From NCBI GenBank assembly GCA_017744515.1, contig JAGIBF010000046.1, forward strand, positions 1-64,000: 64,000 nucleotides of DNA, read 5' to 3'. Made by a program: the position numbers and the translations under genes. The first letter of the stretch is position 1. Each line of letters begins with the position of its first letter. The DNA is from Niastella sp. (lineage in GTDB: Bacteria > Bacteroidota > Bacteroidia > Chitinophagales > Chitinophagaceae). Shown here one piece after another: positions 6,383-13,744 of this stretch. The notes under the pieces were generated by a model. That model did not search any database. It saw nothing but the letters and a program-made list of their open reading frames with translations, and was not told the origin of the DNA.

Positions 6383-6415
6383 AGTAGCCTCCCGCAGCAT
6401 CGCGGAAGAGCTACT
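6383..6415 (-). other. Hairpin between Ro60 and DinB-like genes
   Basis: The outer stem AGTAGC/GCTACT and inner stem CCGC/GCGG are separated by an internal loop. Only a short T stretch follows on the minus strand, so it could be a weak terminator, a processing site or a small structured RNA tuning expression of the downstream part of the unit. Confidence 0.5.
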
Positions 6416-6442
6416 ATATCCTCCTTTCTGCACCTAATATAT

Positions 6443-7960
6443 TTACAGCTCGATGCTGTTGATCATCTTCAAGGCATCACTTCCCTGATCCACGGCATTC
6501 AACACATCAAACACTTTATCACTCCATCCGGCGATCAGGTATACATCGTTCCGTTGAACGTTCAATGGCGCCATACCGTAACCGATCAGGTCGAACAGGT
6601 ACAGCTTTGCCTGCGGCGCTATGCGCTTATACTGGCTCCACAAGTTGCCGATGTTTTCCGCACCACTGTGGCTGTTCCACAACTGACAGTCGGTAAAGAC
6701 CATTACTTTATCCACGCGCTGTCTCCGGTCCAACAGATCTTTGATTACCAGGTAACCGTTGGTACTGTATCCCACTTCTCCTTCACGACGATGAAACTCA
6801 TCTACATTGGCAAGTACCTGGTTGCGTGGCAGGTTGATCACTTTCCACTTATCGCCAAACATACCCGTGATCACGTTGCCACAACGGTGCTGCAGCAACA
6901 TCGCCAGCATAAGGCCGATATCATAGTTCTGCACCTTGCTCTTTGCACTGATCGCCCTTTGCATACTGCCGCTTACGTCAGTAGCGATTACCACACGGGT
7001 ATCTTCGTCATAGCCGGCAATGTTTGCCGCACTGTGCAGTACCGCTTTTTCCAATGCTTCGAGCACTTTACTGACCAATCCATGTTGCACACTCTTCAGT
7101 TCACGATAAGCGCTCAGAAAACGGAATGGCAGTTGCCGGCTCTTTGCCACAGCTTTTGCATCAGACAAGTATTCACACACAGCATCGATGGCTTCCCGGC
7201 TAACACCTGCCTCCAGCATGTTGCGTAGGTTACGCAGAGTGGCCATATATCCCAGCCGCTTGCTGAAGATCAGCTCTTCCCACTTTTCTGTAAATGCAGA
7301 GTGCTTCACCTCTTCACTCACGTACCGCAGCTGTCCCAGAGCGCTCAGTTCAGTTTCCCAGGTATAAGGAGTAGCCAGCTCATCCTGTGCGATCTTATCG
7401 AACAAAGCTTGCTGTGCTTCATCCTTTGCCATAGGGTGCACCAGGAACAATGCGTCCTTCAAAGTAACCTGTGCAGCCCGGTTGTATTTGGCAAACTGGT
7501 ATTCATCAAACATGTTAAAGGATATAGCCAGCCCTTTCTGCACTTGCTTGCTTAGTCTGTTCAACTGTTTGAAGCCAGTCCGGCTGTTGGCTTGCCCATA
7601 CAGCGCCAGCAATTCTGTGATCTCATCCGCGCGTTGCACCACCCGGCTTGTCAACCTGCTTATCAGGTTATCTCCCTGGTGCAGCTTTGCCAGTTCCACC
7701 ACCAACACCAGCGGTACGCTGCGCAGGTTCATTACTTCCCGTGCATACACCGCCAGCCTGGCTACAAAAATGGCATCACATTGTCCGATCAACGTGCAGA
7801 TACGGTCCAGACGCTTATCGCTCTTTTCGTAGAACTGATCACTCAATGCAGTAGTTACTACTGCTGTGTACAACTCCATTTCAGGGGTCAACGCAAAGGC
7901 CTTTTCTCCTTCATAGTTGATCACCAGTTTTGTTTTACGTATACTGATGTTGAATCTCAT
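6443..7960 (-). CDS. rsr: Ro60/Rsr-type TROVE domain protein
   Basis: Ro60 (Rsr in bacteria) is a ring-shaped RNA-binding protein that holds Y RNAs and misfolded or damaged RNAs, and can be tethered to nucleases for RNA decay. This 505-residue protein has a helical-repeat TROVE region (about residues 1-320, with YAREVMNLRSVPLVLVVELA and GYMATLRNLRNML) followed by a von Willebrand A domain. That domain carries a MIDAS motif, IATDVSGSMQ, a later threonine in YSTNGY and FTDCQLW. Length and domain order match bacterial Ro60 proteins. It heads the co-directional series Ro60, DinB-like, tRNA/Y-RNA-like array, AAA ATPase, rtcB. Its start lacks a clear Shine-Dalgarno site and lies 57 bases after a 45-residue ORF. 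Family call is firm. Confidence 0.93.
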   Translation of the reverse strand: MRFNISIRKTKLVINYEGEKAFALTPEMELYTAVVTTALSDQFYEKSDKRLDRICTLIGQCDAIFVARLAVYAREVMNLRSVPLVLVVELAKLHQGDNLISRLTSRVVQRADEITELLALYGQANSRTGFKQLNRLSKQVQKGLAISFNMFDEYQFAKYNRAAQVTLKDALFLVHPMAKDEAQQALFDKIAQDELATPYTWETELSALGQLRYVSEEVKHSAFTEKWEELIFSKRLGYMATLRNLRNMLEAGVSREAIDAVCEYLSDAKAVAKSRQLPFRFLSAYRELKSVQHGLVSKVLEALEKAVLHSAANIAGYDEDTRVVIATDVSGSMQRAISAKSKVQNYDIGLMLAMLLQHRCGNVITGMFGDKWKVINLPRNQVLANVDEFHRREGEVGYSTNGYLVIKDLLDRRQRVDKVMVFTDCQLWNSHSGAENIGNLWSQYKRIAPQAKLYLFDLIGYGMAPLNVQRNDVYLIAGWSDKVFDVLNAVDQGSDALKMINSIEL

Positions 7961-8017
7961 GGCTATACTTTTACACTTTTATCATTGCTGCAGTATTACT
8001 GCAGTTGTCTTGTTTGT

Positions 8018-8155
8018 TTACCGCAATGCATACTCAGCCGGATGCTGCGTTTTGTCGACGACTGTATTGTCGGTTGTCTTTTTGTTGCCGGTCTGCTTCT
8101 TCGTTACCAGTTCCATGATGAACTTTATTGCCAGCACGATCAATATCAATTTCAT
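8018..8155 (-). CDS. Small membrane-anchored peptide upstream of Ro60
   Basis: This 45-residue ORF is too short for the track. It is preceded by GAAGGAGG with ideal spacing, a strong Shine-Dalgarno match. The N terminus LILIVLAIKFIMEL could be a single short membrane helix, followed by a lysine- and threonine-rich tail ending in AEYALR. It lies just downstream of an intrinsic terminator and 57 bases before Ro60, with a CTGCAG-TATTA-CTGCAG hairpin between the two. I do not recognise it; it may be a leader peptide or a small partner of the unit. Confidence 0.5.
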   Translation of the reverse strand: MKLILIVLAIKFIMELVTKKQTGNKKTTDNTVVDKTQHPAEYALR

Positions 8156-8194
8156 ACATACCTCCTTCATTGTTGCTTATACGGGCCAACAAAA

Positions 8195-8220
8195 AACCCG
8201 GTCAGTGTATTGACCGGGTT
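8195..8220 (-). terminator. Intrinsic terminator in the Ro60 leader
   Basis: A perfect 10-bp stem AACCCGGTCA/TGACCGGGTT with a six-base loop is followed on the minus strand by a run of six T. It sits between the candidate promoter and Ro60, so it ends a short leader transcript unless it is bypassed. Confidence 0.85.
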
Positions 8221-8241
8221 TGTATTTTTCGCAATACAGGA

Positions 8242-8403
8242 TCACTCCTGTATCGGTATACTCTCCGGTCGTTTTCTTATTTCTTGCTGATCGTTACGTT
8301 TGCCAATACTGCCAGGTATGGTTATCGCATAACAAGGCCTGTTGGTCAGTTCACAATGATCTCCCAGTACCATAAATCGTATGGTTGTTGTGTTTTTCTG
8401 CAT
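8242..8403 (-). CDS. Hypothetical 53-residue ORF in the Ro60 leader
   Basis: The ORF starts shortly after one terminator hairpin and ends shortly before the next, and encodes a basic, cysteine-containing peptide beginning MQKNTTTIRFMVLG. No Shine-Dalgarno site or known domain is seen. It could be a true small protein, a leader peptide or chance; the placement between two terminators is the only argument for function. Confidence 0.3.
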   Translation of the reverse strand: MQKNTTTIRFMVLGDHCELTNRPCYAITIPGSIGKRNDQQEIRKRPESIPIQE

Positions 8404-8413
8404 AATGAAAAAA

Positions 8414-8437
8414 CAAAAAACCCCGCGTGGAGCGGGG
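8414..8437 (-). terminator. Second intrinsic terminator in the Ro60 leader
   Basis: The stem is CCCCGC/GCGGGG with loop GTGGA on the plus strand. In the minus direction it is followed by TTTTTTG, so it terminates leftward transcription about 160 bases after the candidate promoter. Confidence 0.85.
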
Positions 8438-8466
8438 CTTTCGTTGTATCTCGGTTTCGTAGTTCT

Positions 8467-8568
8467 CTACAAATTACCTGGTAACATAACATGCCCCGCA
8501 TAGCTGGTAAAATCCTCGCCGGGATTAAACCATTTCGCTGTTTCAATATGCATCTGTATGCGTAGCAT
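8467..8568 (-). CDS. Hypothetical 33-residue leader ORF
   Basis: This is the first ORF after the candidate promoter, beginning MLRIQMHIETAKWFNPGEDF and stopping about 30 bases before an intrinsic terminator. No family is recognised. Its composition (aromatic and acidic residues, no low complexity) looks protein-like rather than random, and its position suits a leader peptide for attenuation. Existence is uncertain. Confidence 0.35.
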   Translation of the reverse strand: MLRIQMHIETAKWFNPGEDFTSYAGHVMLPGNL

Positions 8569-8596
8569 GATCTGTGTTTTTAATTTTTTGTCACTG

Positions 8597-8628
8597 CAAA
8601 GGTGTAATTATTTTTTTATTCCTACCAA
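8597..8628 (-). promoter_or_regulatory. Bacteroidota-type promoter for the Ro60 unit
   Basis: On the minus strand TTG is followed after 21 bases by CACCTTTG, a one-mismatch match to the -7 box TAnnTTTG at the spacing normal for Bacteroidota. The spacer is AT-rich. It would start leftward transcription near 8590, upstream of the leader ORFs, Ro60, the RNA array and rtcB. Confidence 0.55.
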
Positions 8629-8677
8629 CTTTTTGTAAAAAATATTTTCAGGAATATAAATTTCAGCCCGTATTACC

Positions 8678-9349
8678 CTATGCCCTACCGGGCTTGTACA
8701 AGTGATGCCGGATAGCGTAAATAATGATGCCAGCTGTATTTTTCACATCCATCTTTTCCATGATCTTCATGCGCAATCCTTCTACAGTACGTACGCTCAG
8801 GAATATCTTCTCGGCAATTTCTTTACTGGTGAGTCCATTACAGATGTAAGTAATAATATCTAATTCACGCTCGCTGAATTCTGGTTTGTTCTGCAGCTTA
8901 TGGGGATTGAACTTACTCTTGGCTACCATCTGCGCCAGCTTGTTGGAAGTATGGCGACAATAATAAGGCTGCTGGTTATATACCGATTTGATGGCTTCCA
9001 CTATCTCATACTTATCTGCATTTTTCAGCAGGTAGCCTTTAGCACCAGCTTCCAACATGTCAATGATAAGATCTTCTTCATCAAACATGGTCAGCGCTAT
9101 AATGCCAACATCGGGGTGATGTTCTGCCAGGTGGCGGGTAGCAGTAGCTCCATCCATGTTAGGCATCTTCACATCACTGATCACAATATCGGGATGCAGG
9201 GCCTTTACCTGATCTATCAGTTCTTTACCATCGGCGGCTTCACCTATCAGCTCTATATCAGGCTGCTTCGTAATCACCATGCGTAAGCCGTCGCGGTATA
9301 TTTCATGATCATCAGCAATAATCACTTTAATATTGCCGTGTACTTTCAT
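8678..9349 (-). CDS. NarL/FixJ-type response regulator
   Basis: This 223-residue regulator has an N-terminal receiver domain (VIIADDHEIYRDGL, phospho-acceptor Asp59 in VISDVKMPNMDG, Lys in GYLLKNA) and a C-terminal LuxR-type helix-turn-helix (SERELDIITYICNGLTSKEI with SVRTVEGLRMKI). It should bind DNA when phosphorylated. The gene follows the histidine kinase gene by 15 bases on the same strand, so the kinase is its likely partner. Its end lies about 50 bases from the candidate Ro60 promoter, which raises the possibility, not testable here, that it regulates that unit. No terminator is evident after it. Confidence 0.92.
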   Translation of the reverse strand: MKVHGNIKVIIADDHEIYRDGLRMVITKQPDIELIGEAADGKELIDQVKALHPDIVISDVKMPNMDGATATRHLAEHHPDVGIIALTMFDEEDLIIDMLEAGAKGYLLKNADKYEIVEAIKSVYNQQPYYCRHTSNKLAQMVAKSKFNPHKLQNKPEFSERELDIITYICNGLTSKEIAEKIFLSVRTVEGLRMKIMEKMDVKNTAGIIIYAIRHHLYKPGRA

Positions 9350-9364
9350 ACGAATAAGTTAGTT

Positions 9365-10111
9365 TCAAACAGGAATTTCAAATGTGTACATCGTCCCTTT
9401 GCCCGGTTCCGACTGACAACTCAATTCTCCACCCATCACCTCTGCCCGGCTTTGCAAGTTACGAAGTCCAAGGCCCGGATTGTCCTTTACCTTTGTAAAA
9501 TAATTGAATCCTTTTCCATTATCTGCTGTCATCAGTAAAAGATGGTCCGCTTCGATCACTATTTTTATCATTAGCCAGGTAGCTTCTGCATGTTTTACGG
9601 TATTATGAAGCACCTCCTGGATAATCCTGTATATATTGATCTCTTTGTGCTGGTCGAGGTGCAGCTCCTGCTCACAAAGAAACTTGATCTGCAGCCCATA
9701 CACCTGCTGGTTGTTATTGACCAATTCTTCTATAGCCTTCTGCAACCCCTTTCTGACAAGTGTATTCGGCATCAGATTATTGGAAATCTCCCTGAGCTTA
9801 CCAATAATAGTATCGATATGCGTGCTGGATTTGCCAATTACTGCCTGGTCACCAGGATCATTGGTATCAAGACTATTGATCTGTAGCTTAACAGCTGATA
9901 ACAGGGGGCCCAACTCATCGTGTAGGTCAGAAGCGATACGTTTACGCTCCTTTTCCAGGGTATCGATCTCGGCCTGGATCTTTTCCTTGTGCATGCGAAG
10001 ACTTCTTCGTTGATAGCGGATAATGGTAATGATATAGTACAGGAGAATGGTACCTACCACCGCTACTACGATCAGAAGGGAGTCGTAAAGTTTTGCTTCC
10101 GAGGAATCCAT
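9365..10111 (-). CDS. NarX-type membrane sensor histidine kinase
   Basis: One N-terminal membrane helix (LLIVVAVVGTILLYYIITII, about residues 11-30) is followed by a short coiled linker, a HisKA_3 dimerisation domain with the phospho-accepting histidine in RIASDLHDELGPLLSAV, and an HATPase domain (IIQEVLHNTVKHAEA, TADNGKGF, GLGLRNLQSRAEVMGG, GKGTMYTF). There is almost no extracellular region, so it may sense through the membrane or through the protein encoded just upstream. Its start overlaps the end of that membrane protein gene by 40 bases, implying translational coupling; the response regulator follows 15 bases downstream. Confidence 0.92.
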   Translation of the reverse strand: MDSSEAKLYDSLLIVVAVVGTILLYYIITIIRYQRRSLRMHKEKIQAEIDTLEKERKRIASDLHDELGPLLSAVKLQINSLDTNDPGDQAVIGKSSTHIDTIIGKLREISNNLMPNTLVRKGLQKAIEELVNNNQQVYGLQIKFLCEQELHLDQHKEINIYRIIQEVLHNTVKHAEATWLMIKIVIEADHLLLMTADNGKGFNYFTKVKDNPGLGLRNLQSRAEVMGGELSCQSEPGKGTMYTFEIPV

Positions 10112-10737
10112 AATATCGCCACTGCGTAAAGAATATTAACCAATAGGTTCGAATATACGTTTATTTCCTGCAGGTTAGCGCGAAATAATCTGGTTACACT
10201 CTGTTTTACTACTGACAGACTTGTGACACACACCATTACAAAAAAAGTATAGAATATAATTATTCCGAGACAAATGAGGAACTTGGGATTGCGGAAAATA
10301 TTCCCCCGTTCATGCACTACTACTTTATTGAAGGTGTTCACGCTAAAGAATATCAGCGCGAATGAGTATACGATGAGGAAGTAGAAATTGGGCTCTTTGA
10401 TTCCATGAATGAATATTGAACTGACCAGCCACAAAACAAAAAAAGTACCTACTATGGCATAGAAGACATTTTTCCGCCTGTCGAAAAGGCCCCAGTTGTG
10501 AAACAGCCAGGTAAAGAGGTAGAATTCTACGAAGGAATAGATATGCAGAGAAAGAACGTGCGCAGTAACCAGGTCGTTGACCGTAAGAATACGCACGATC
10601 ACTTCCATCGCAAACGAAAGGAATGTATAATAGAGGAAGGGATAGTAAGCCGGGTCTATTTTCCGGAACCTTACTATCCCGATTATTACTGCAACAATAA
10701 TGCTCTGACTCAGTATAAAGCGAACAGTATTATCCAT
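10072..10737 (-). CDS. Multi-pass membrane protein coupled to a sensor kinase
   Basis: The 221-residue protein is almost entirely membrane helices; about seven can be traced, for example FILSQSIIVAVIIGIV, VLSLHIYSFVEFYLFTWLF, VFYAIVGTFFVLWLVSSIF and FLICLGIIIFYTFFVMV. Cytoplasmic loops carry basic clusters. The family is not recognised, but the seven-helix layout just upstream of, and overlapping, a kinase gene resembles sensory input modules split from their kinase. It may be the ligand- or membrane-state-sensing partner of that kinase. That role is inferred only from the gene overlap. Confidence 0.7.
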   Translation of the reverse strand: MDNTVRFILSQSIIVAVIIGIVRFRKIDPAYYPFLYYTFLSFAMEVIVRILTVNDLVTAHVLSLHIYSFVEFYLFTWLFHNWGLFDRRKNVFYAIVGTFFVLWLVSSIFIHGIKEPNFYFLIVYSFALIFFSVNTFNKVVVHERGNIFRNPKFLICLGIIIFYTFFVMVCVTSLSVVKQSVTRLFRANLQEINVYSNLLVNILYAVAILWIPRKQNFTTPF

Positions 10738-10790
10738 TAGTAAAATATCACGGGGTATTAATTAATGAGTAACTGACATGACAAGCCGGA

Positions 10791-11309
10791 TTAGGGCGCA
10801 GAAGAATCTTTGTAGCACGGAGGCGTACACTGGCCGTATTCGAAGCCACCTTCGCCGTCGTCACCATCTTTCACACCAAGGATAGAGCTACGTTTAACAT
10901 ACAGGTCTCCGCCTTTTTTGTCCACGCCTACAAGGATCAGTCTTACATCCTGTTGACCATTTTTCTCCATACCGGTAGAACCATAGTAAACCCGGATACC
11001 GATACAATTGGAATCTTTCAACAGGTCGATAATACTTTTCTTGTTGAAAGCCTCGGCAAGCGGAATAAACAGGTAAGGTACTTTACTCTTGACAGTGTCC
11101 CTGTCCTGAACAAAACGTTTCCTGTAGACTTCGATGGAATCCTTGGGGATGTAATGATCCCTCATCCCAAGTTCAGTCGTGTCTTTGGGAACAGGGATCC
11201 ATACGCCATCCCCTTTAGGGCCGCCGCAGGAAACGAAAAATAAGGTTAAACAAACGGCCCCGGTAAAAAAAAGGGCTAAAGGGATCGATCTTCTGAGGTT
11301 AGTTGTCAT
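10791..11309 (-). CDS. Lipoprotein of unknown function
   Basis: The N terminus has a basic stretch, a hydrophobic core (LALFFTGAVCLTLFFV) and a lipobox ending in SCGG, so Cys28 should be lipidated. The mature part of about 145 residues has no recognised domain; it ends in a cysteine-containing GQCTPPCYKD tail that could form a disulphide. It lies after the membrane protein/kinase/regulator group on the same strand but with its own upstream region. The mature protein looks surface-exposed or periplasmic. Function unknown. Confidence 0.75.
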   Translation of the reverse strand: MTTNLRRSIPLALFFTGAVCLTLFFVSCGGPKGDGVWIPVPKDTTELGMRDHYIPKDSIEVYRKRFVQDRDTVKSKVPYLFIPLAEAFNKKSIIDLLKDSNCIGIRVYYGSTGMEKNGQQDVRLILVGVDKKGGDLYVKRSSILGVKDGDDGEGGFEYGQCTPPCYKDSSAP

Positions 11310-11573
11310 AAAAACTGAATTTTGAGGTTTAAACAGTCAAACAGTGGCTAAAGATATTCGTAAACACACTGCAACCCCTCACGTAGAACTACTTATTTTA
11401 CCTACACGCAATACGATGCAGATCCGGTACTTCATCGCTTGACCCGCTTGGTTATTTATAACAACTTTGGTAACCTGAACTTTTTGACCCCCGCTAACCT
11501 TATACAACCTTGCATCCTAAACCGTACTTTTTCTTAACTGTGTGATTGTCTAAACCACTTAAAACTGTGTACC

Positions 11574-11840
11574 ATGAAACGCGAATACCCGGCAACTACA
11601 CAAGACGCTCCTATCCTTACTTTCATTGAAAACAGCACACCCTCCGTTGTGATCAGGATGAGCAACTCCTGGGAGGTATTACAAGGCTATTACCTGGAGA
11701 AGATTCAGGAGCTCAACAACCGGCTCCGGGAATTGAATATAATGGAAAATGCCCGGGAGATCTCGGGGGTTTGTCATGAGATCATCCGGGCAAAAAAAAC
11801 ATTACAAAAGCTCAATACAAAGACCGGCTACCTGGCCTGA
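11574..11840 (+). CDS. Small hypothetical protein
   Basis: This 88-residue soluble protein shows a basic N terminus, a central YYLEKIQELNNRLRELNI stretch likely to form an amphipathic or coiled-coil helix, and another helix near the end (HEIIRAKKTLQKLN). No family is recognised. Gene reality is supported by an ATG preceded by a 264-base control region and by balanced residue use, and it is isolated: neighbours on both sides are on the opposite strand. A DNA- or protein-binding helper is possible but not supported by a motif. Confidence 0.55.
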   Translation: MKREYPATTQDAPILTFIENSTPSVVIRMSNSWEVLQGYYLEKIQELNNRLRELNIMENAREISGVCHEIIRAKKTLQKLNTKTGYLA

Positions 11841-11860
11841 CCAGCACTGTTTACACAAAA

Positions 11861-12937
11861 TTAAAATAGCCTCCCTTGTTCACCGGGCCGCCTGAACTGT
11901 GAACAATCCAGTTCCAGCCGTTCGTGGTTCAACCCATACTTGTTGGTATACTTCCTGTATTGCATACTCACCATTTCTGCAATATTCCCCTCGCCGCGCA
12001 TACGCACGCCAAAGCGGCTGTCATTCACTTTCCCGTCGTGGCTGGCCTCGATCATATGCCAAACCTTGTCGGCCCGGTCGGGAAAATTCTTATACAACCA
12101 ATCGTGAAAGAGCAGCTTGATGGCGCCATTCAACCTGATAAAGGTATAGGCAGAGAAAGTGGCGCCGCTCTCACTGGCCTTTTTGATGATGTTGTGCATG
12201 TCATGCTCATTAAGCCCCGGTATCATTGGCCCCAGCATTACCCCCATGCGCACCCCTGCATCGCTGAGCTCTTTAATTACCCGGAATCGCTGGGAAGCAG
12301 TGGTAGTACGGGGTTCCATCACCCGGCGCAGGTCTTCATCGAGTGAGGTAATGGATATCAATGCAGTCACGAGGTTCTTTTTAGCCATTTCCTGCAATAA
12401 GTCTTTATCCCGCAGTATCCCTGCATTTTTGGTAATAATGCCTACCGGCTGGTTAAATTCGAGGCATACCTGCAGGCACTGTCGGGTAAGCTCAAACTTC
12501 CTTTCCGCAGGCTGGTAGCAATCGGTATTTCCGCTAAGGCTCAGCGGAACACATTGCCATTTTGGATTCATGAGGAACTTGCGCAATAGCTCAGGCGCGT
12601 TTTTCTTCACGATGATCTTCCGCTCAAAGTCGAGCCCCGCACTATAGCCCCAATACTCAAAGGAGTTGCGCGCATAACAGTAGATGCAGCCATGTTCGCA
12701 TCCCTGATAAGGGTTCATGCTATAGTACATGCCTACGTCAGGACTGTCTACTTTATTGACAAAGCTTTTGGACTGCTCTTCGAGGAATTGGGTAGCTACG
12801 TTGGGATCACTCCAGTCGTCGATGGATTCTATATGCTCTCTTACCCGTTCATTTTTCAGAAATTTGTTCTTGGTATTGATCTGCGCACCGCGTCCTTTAA
12901 AATAGGCATCCGGTCTCTCTTCTTGTGGCGTTTCCAT
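11861..12937 (-). CDS. PA0069-type radical SAM protein (SplB-like)
   Basis: The radical SAM cluster motif is clear: NPYQGCEHGCIYCYARNS, with three cysteines in CxxxCxxC spacing to bind a 4Fe-4S cluster and S-adenosylmethionine. The following NTDCYQPAE, GIITKNAGILRD and MLGPMIPGLNEHD segments match the uncharacterised PA0069/Rv2578c group, related to spore photoproduct lyase. At 358 residues its length is normal. The reaction is unknown; relatives are often near DNA-repair genes, and here 2H phosphoesterase-like genes and umuDC lie within 2 kb. A long branched terminator separates it from the gene upstream on the same strand. Confidence 0.85.
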   Translation of the reverse strand: METPQEERPDAYFKGRGAQINTKNKFLKNERVREHIESIDDWSDPNVATQFLEEQSKSFVNKVDSPDVGMYYSMNPYQGCEHGCIYCYARNSFEYWGYSAGLDFERKIIVKKNAPELLRKFLMNPKWQCVPLSLSGNTDCYQPAERKFELTRQCLQVCLEFNQPVGIITKNAGILRDKDLLQEMAKKNLVTALISITSLDEDLRRVMEPRTTTASQRFRVIKELSDAGVRMGVMLGPMIPGLNEHDMHNIIKKASESGATFSAYTFIRLNGAIKLLFHDWLYKNFPDRADKVWHMIEASHDGKVNDSRFGVRMRGEGNIAEMVSMQYRKYTNKYGLNHERLELDCSQFRRPGEQGRLF

Positions 12938-12971
12938 AGTCTTAATCTTATTTAATGGTCACAAAAAACAA

Positions 12972-13040
12972 CACACCCTCCTGTCCCGCAGACGCCTGTG
13001 GAAACAGGTACCATAAAGGGACAGGAATCAGGTGGGTGTG
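12972..13040 (-). terminator. Branched terminator after the 2H gene pair
   Basis: Outer stem CACACCC/GGGTGTG, middle stem CCTGTCCC/GGGACAGG and inner stem CCTGT/ACAGG nest within 70 bases. On the minus strand a T-rich stretch (TTGTTTTTTG) follows. It probably ends the transcript of the two 2H paralogues; its size is unusual for a simple terminator. Confidence 0.65.
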
Positions 13041-13057
13041 CATGCTGCTGAAAAAGC

Positions 13058-13720
13058 TCAGACAAACAACTCCCCTTGTTTGGTACTTACAGGCAGATTC
13101 ATAAACTCAAATCGCTGTGCGATCTGCCATGATTTATCCCCTGCCCGTCTTTTCAGCAATAACATGCTATCCGCAATGAACCGGCCCGTAAAATGCCGGT
13201 GAGAGTACTCAAGCCATCCCTTTTCATATTGCCACGGCAATAGCTTGCGGGCAATATGGATATGCGGATCATCGATAAAATAAGGTTTATGCTCATTGTC
13301 CAGCTTCATGAGGCGTTGGGACGTTTTGATCTCCCGTACAAGGTTTTGGACGGGCTCTTTAGTAGTAACATTGATGAATAGCGTATGACTGGGGAAGCTG
13401 CCATAATCCTTTAGCTCCACCTTGAAAGGGTGATAGCCCATGGCTACTGTTTTGAGGCGGTTAACGATCCTTTCTTCCAGCATTTCCAGCTGGGTGAAGG
13501 AAGCCAGCGTAAGGTGCACTTTGGCGCCTAACGCTGAAGTGGCCTGGTAAGTTTCGTAAAAATCCTTCCGCACCTGCAGCACCCGGTTGCGTAGCTCCTC
13601 ATGCGGCAGTAGCACCAGCATGTATTCGCTCAACCTCAGCTGACTGGTATAGTCGTCATAAAAAGCCCTGGGTGTCCCATGAACTTTTTTACCGGGTAGT
13701 ACTTGCATATTCTTTTTCAT
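13058..13720 (-). CDS. 2H phosphoesterase-like (2'-5' RNA ligase superfamily) paralogue 1
   Basis: The fold signature is the pair of His motifs of the 2H superfamily, whose members act on 2',3'-cyclic phosphates or 2'-5' linked RNA. The first is intact (KVHLTLASF, H-x-T); the second reads DPHIHIARKL, with His in place of the usual Thr or Ser. The 220-residue length is normal. It follows paralogue 2 by 24 bases on the same strand, so they are co-transcribed. The partial loss of one motif may alter or abolish catalysis. Similarity to LigT/ThpR is at fold level; substrate unknown. Confidence 0.75.
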   Translation of the reverse strand: MKKNMQVLPGKKVHGTPRAFYDDYTSQLRLSEYMLVLLPHEELRNRVLQVRKDFYETYQATSALGAKVHLTLASFTQLEMLEERIVNRLKTVAMGYHPFKVELKDYGSFPSHTLFINVTTKEPVQNLVREIKTSQRLMKLDNEHKPYFIDDPHIHIARKLLPWQYEKGWLEYSHRHFTGRFIADSMLLLKRRAGDKSWQIAQRFEFMNLPVSTKQGELFV

Positions 13721-13744
13721 ACTTATTTTTTTTAATGATGTTGA

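Noticed and set aside
6317-7228. 303-residue plus-strand ORF opposite Ro60
   Set aside because: It is antisense to a firmly identified TROVE gene, rich in His and Gln from the complementary codons, with no known domain.
7592-8290. 232-residue plus-strand ORF across the Ro60 start and leader
   Set aside because: It reads against Ro60 and through a terminator and the small ORFs; composition is atypical (Cys, His, Gln-rich).
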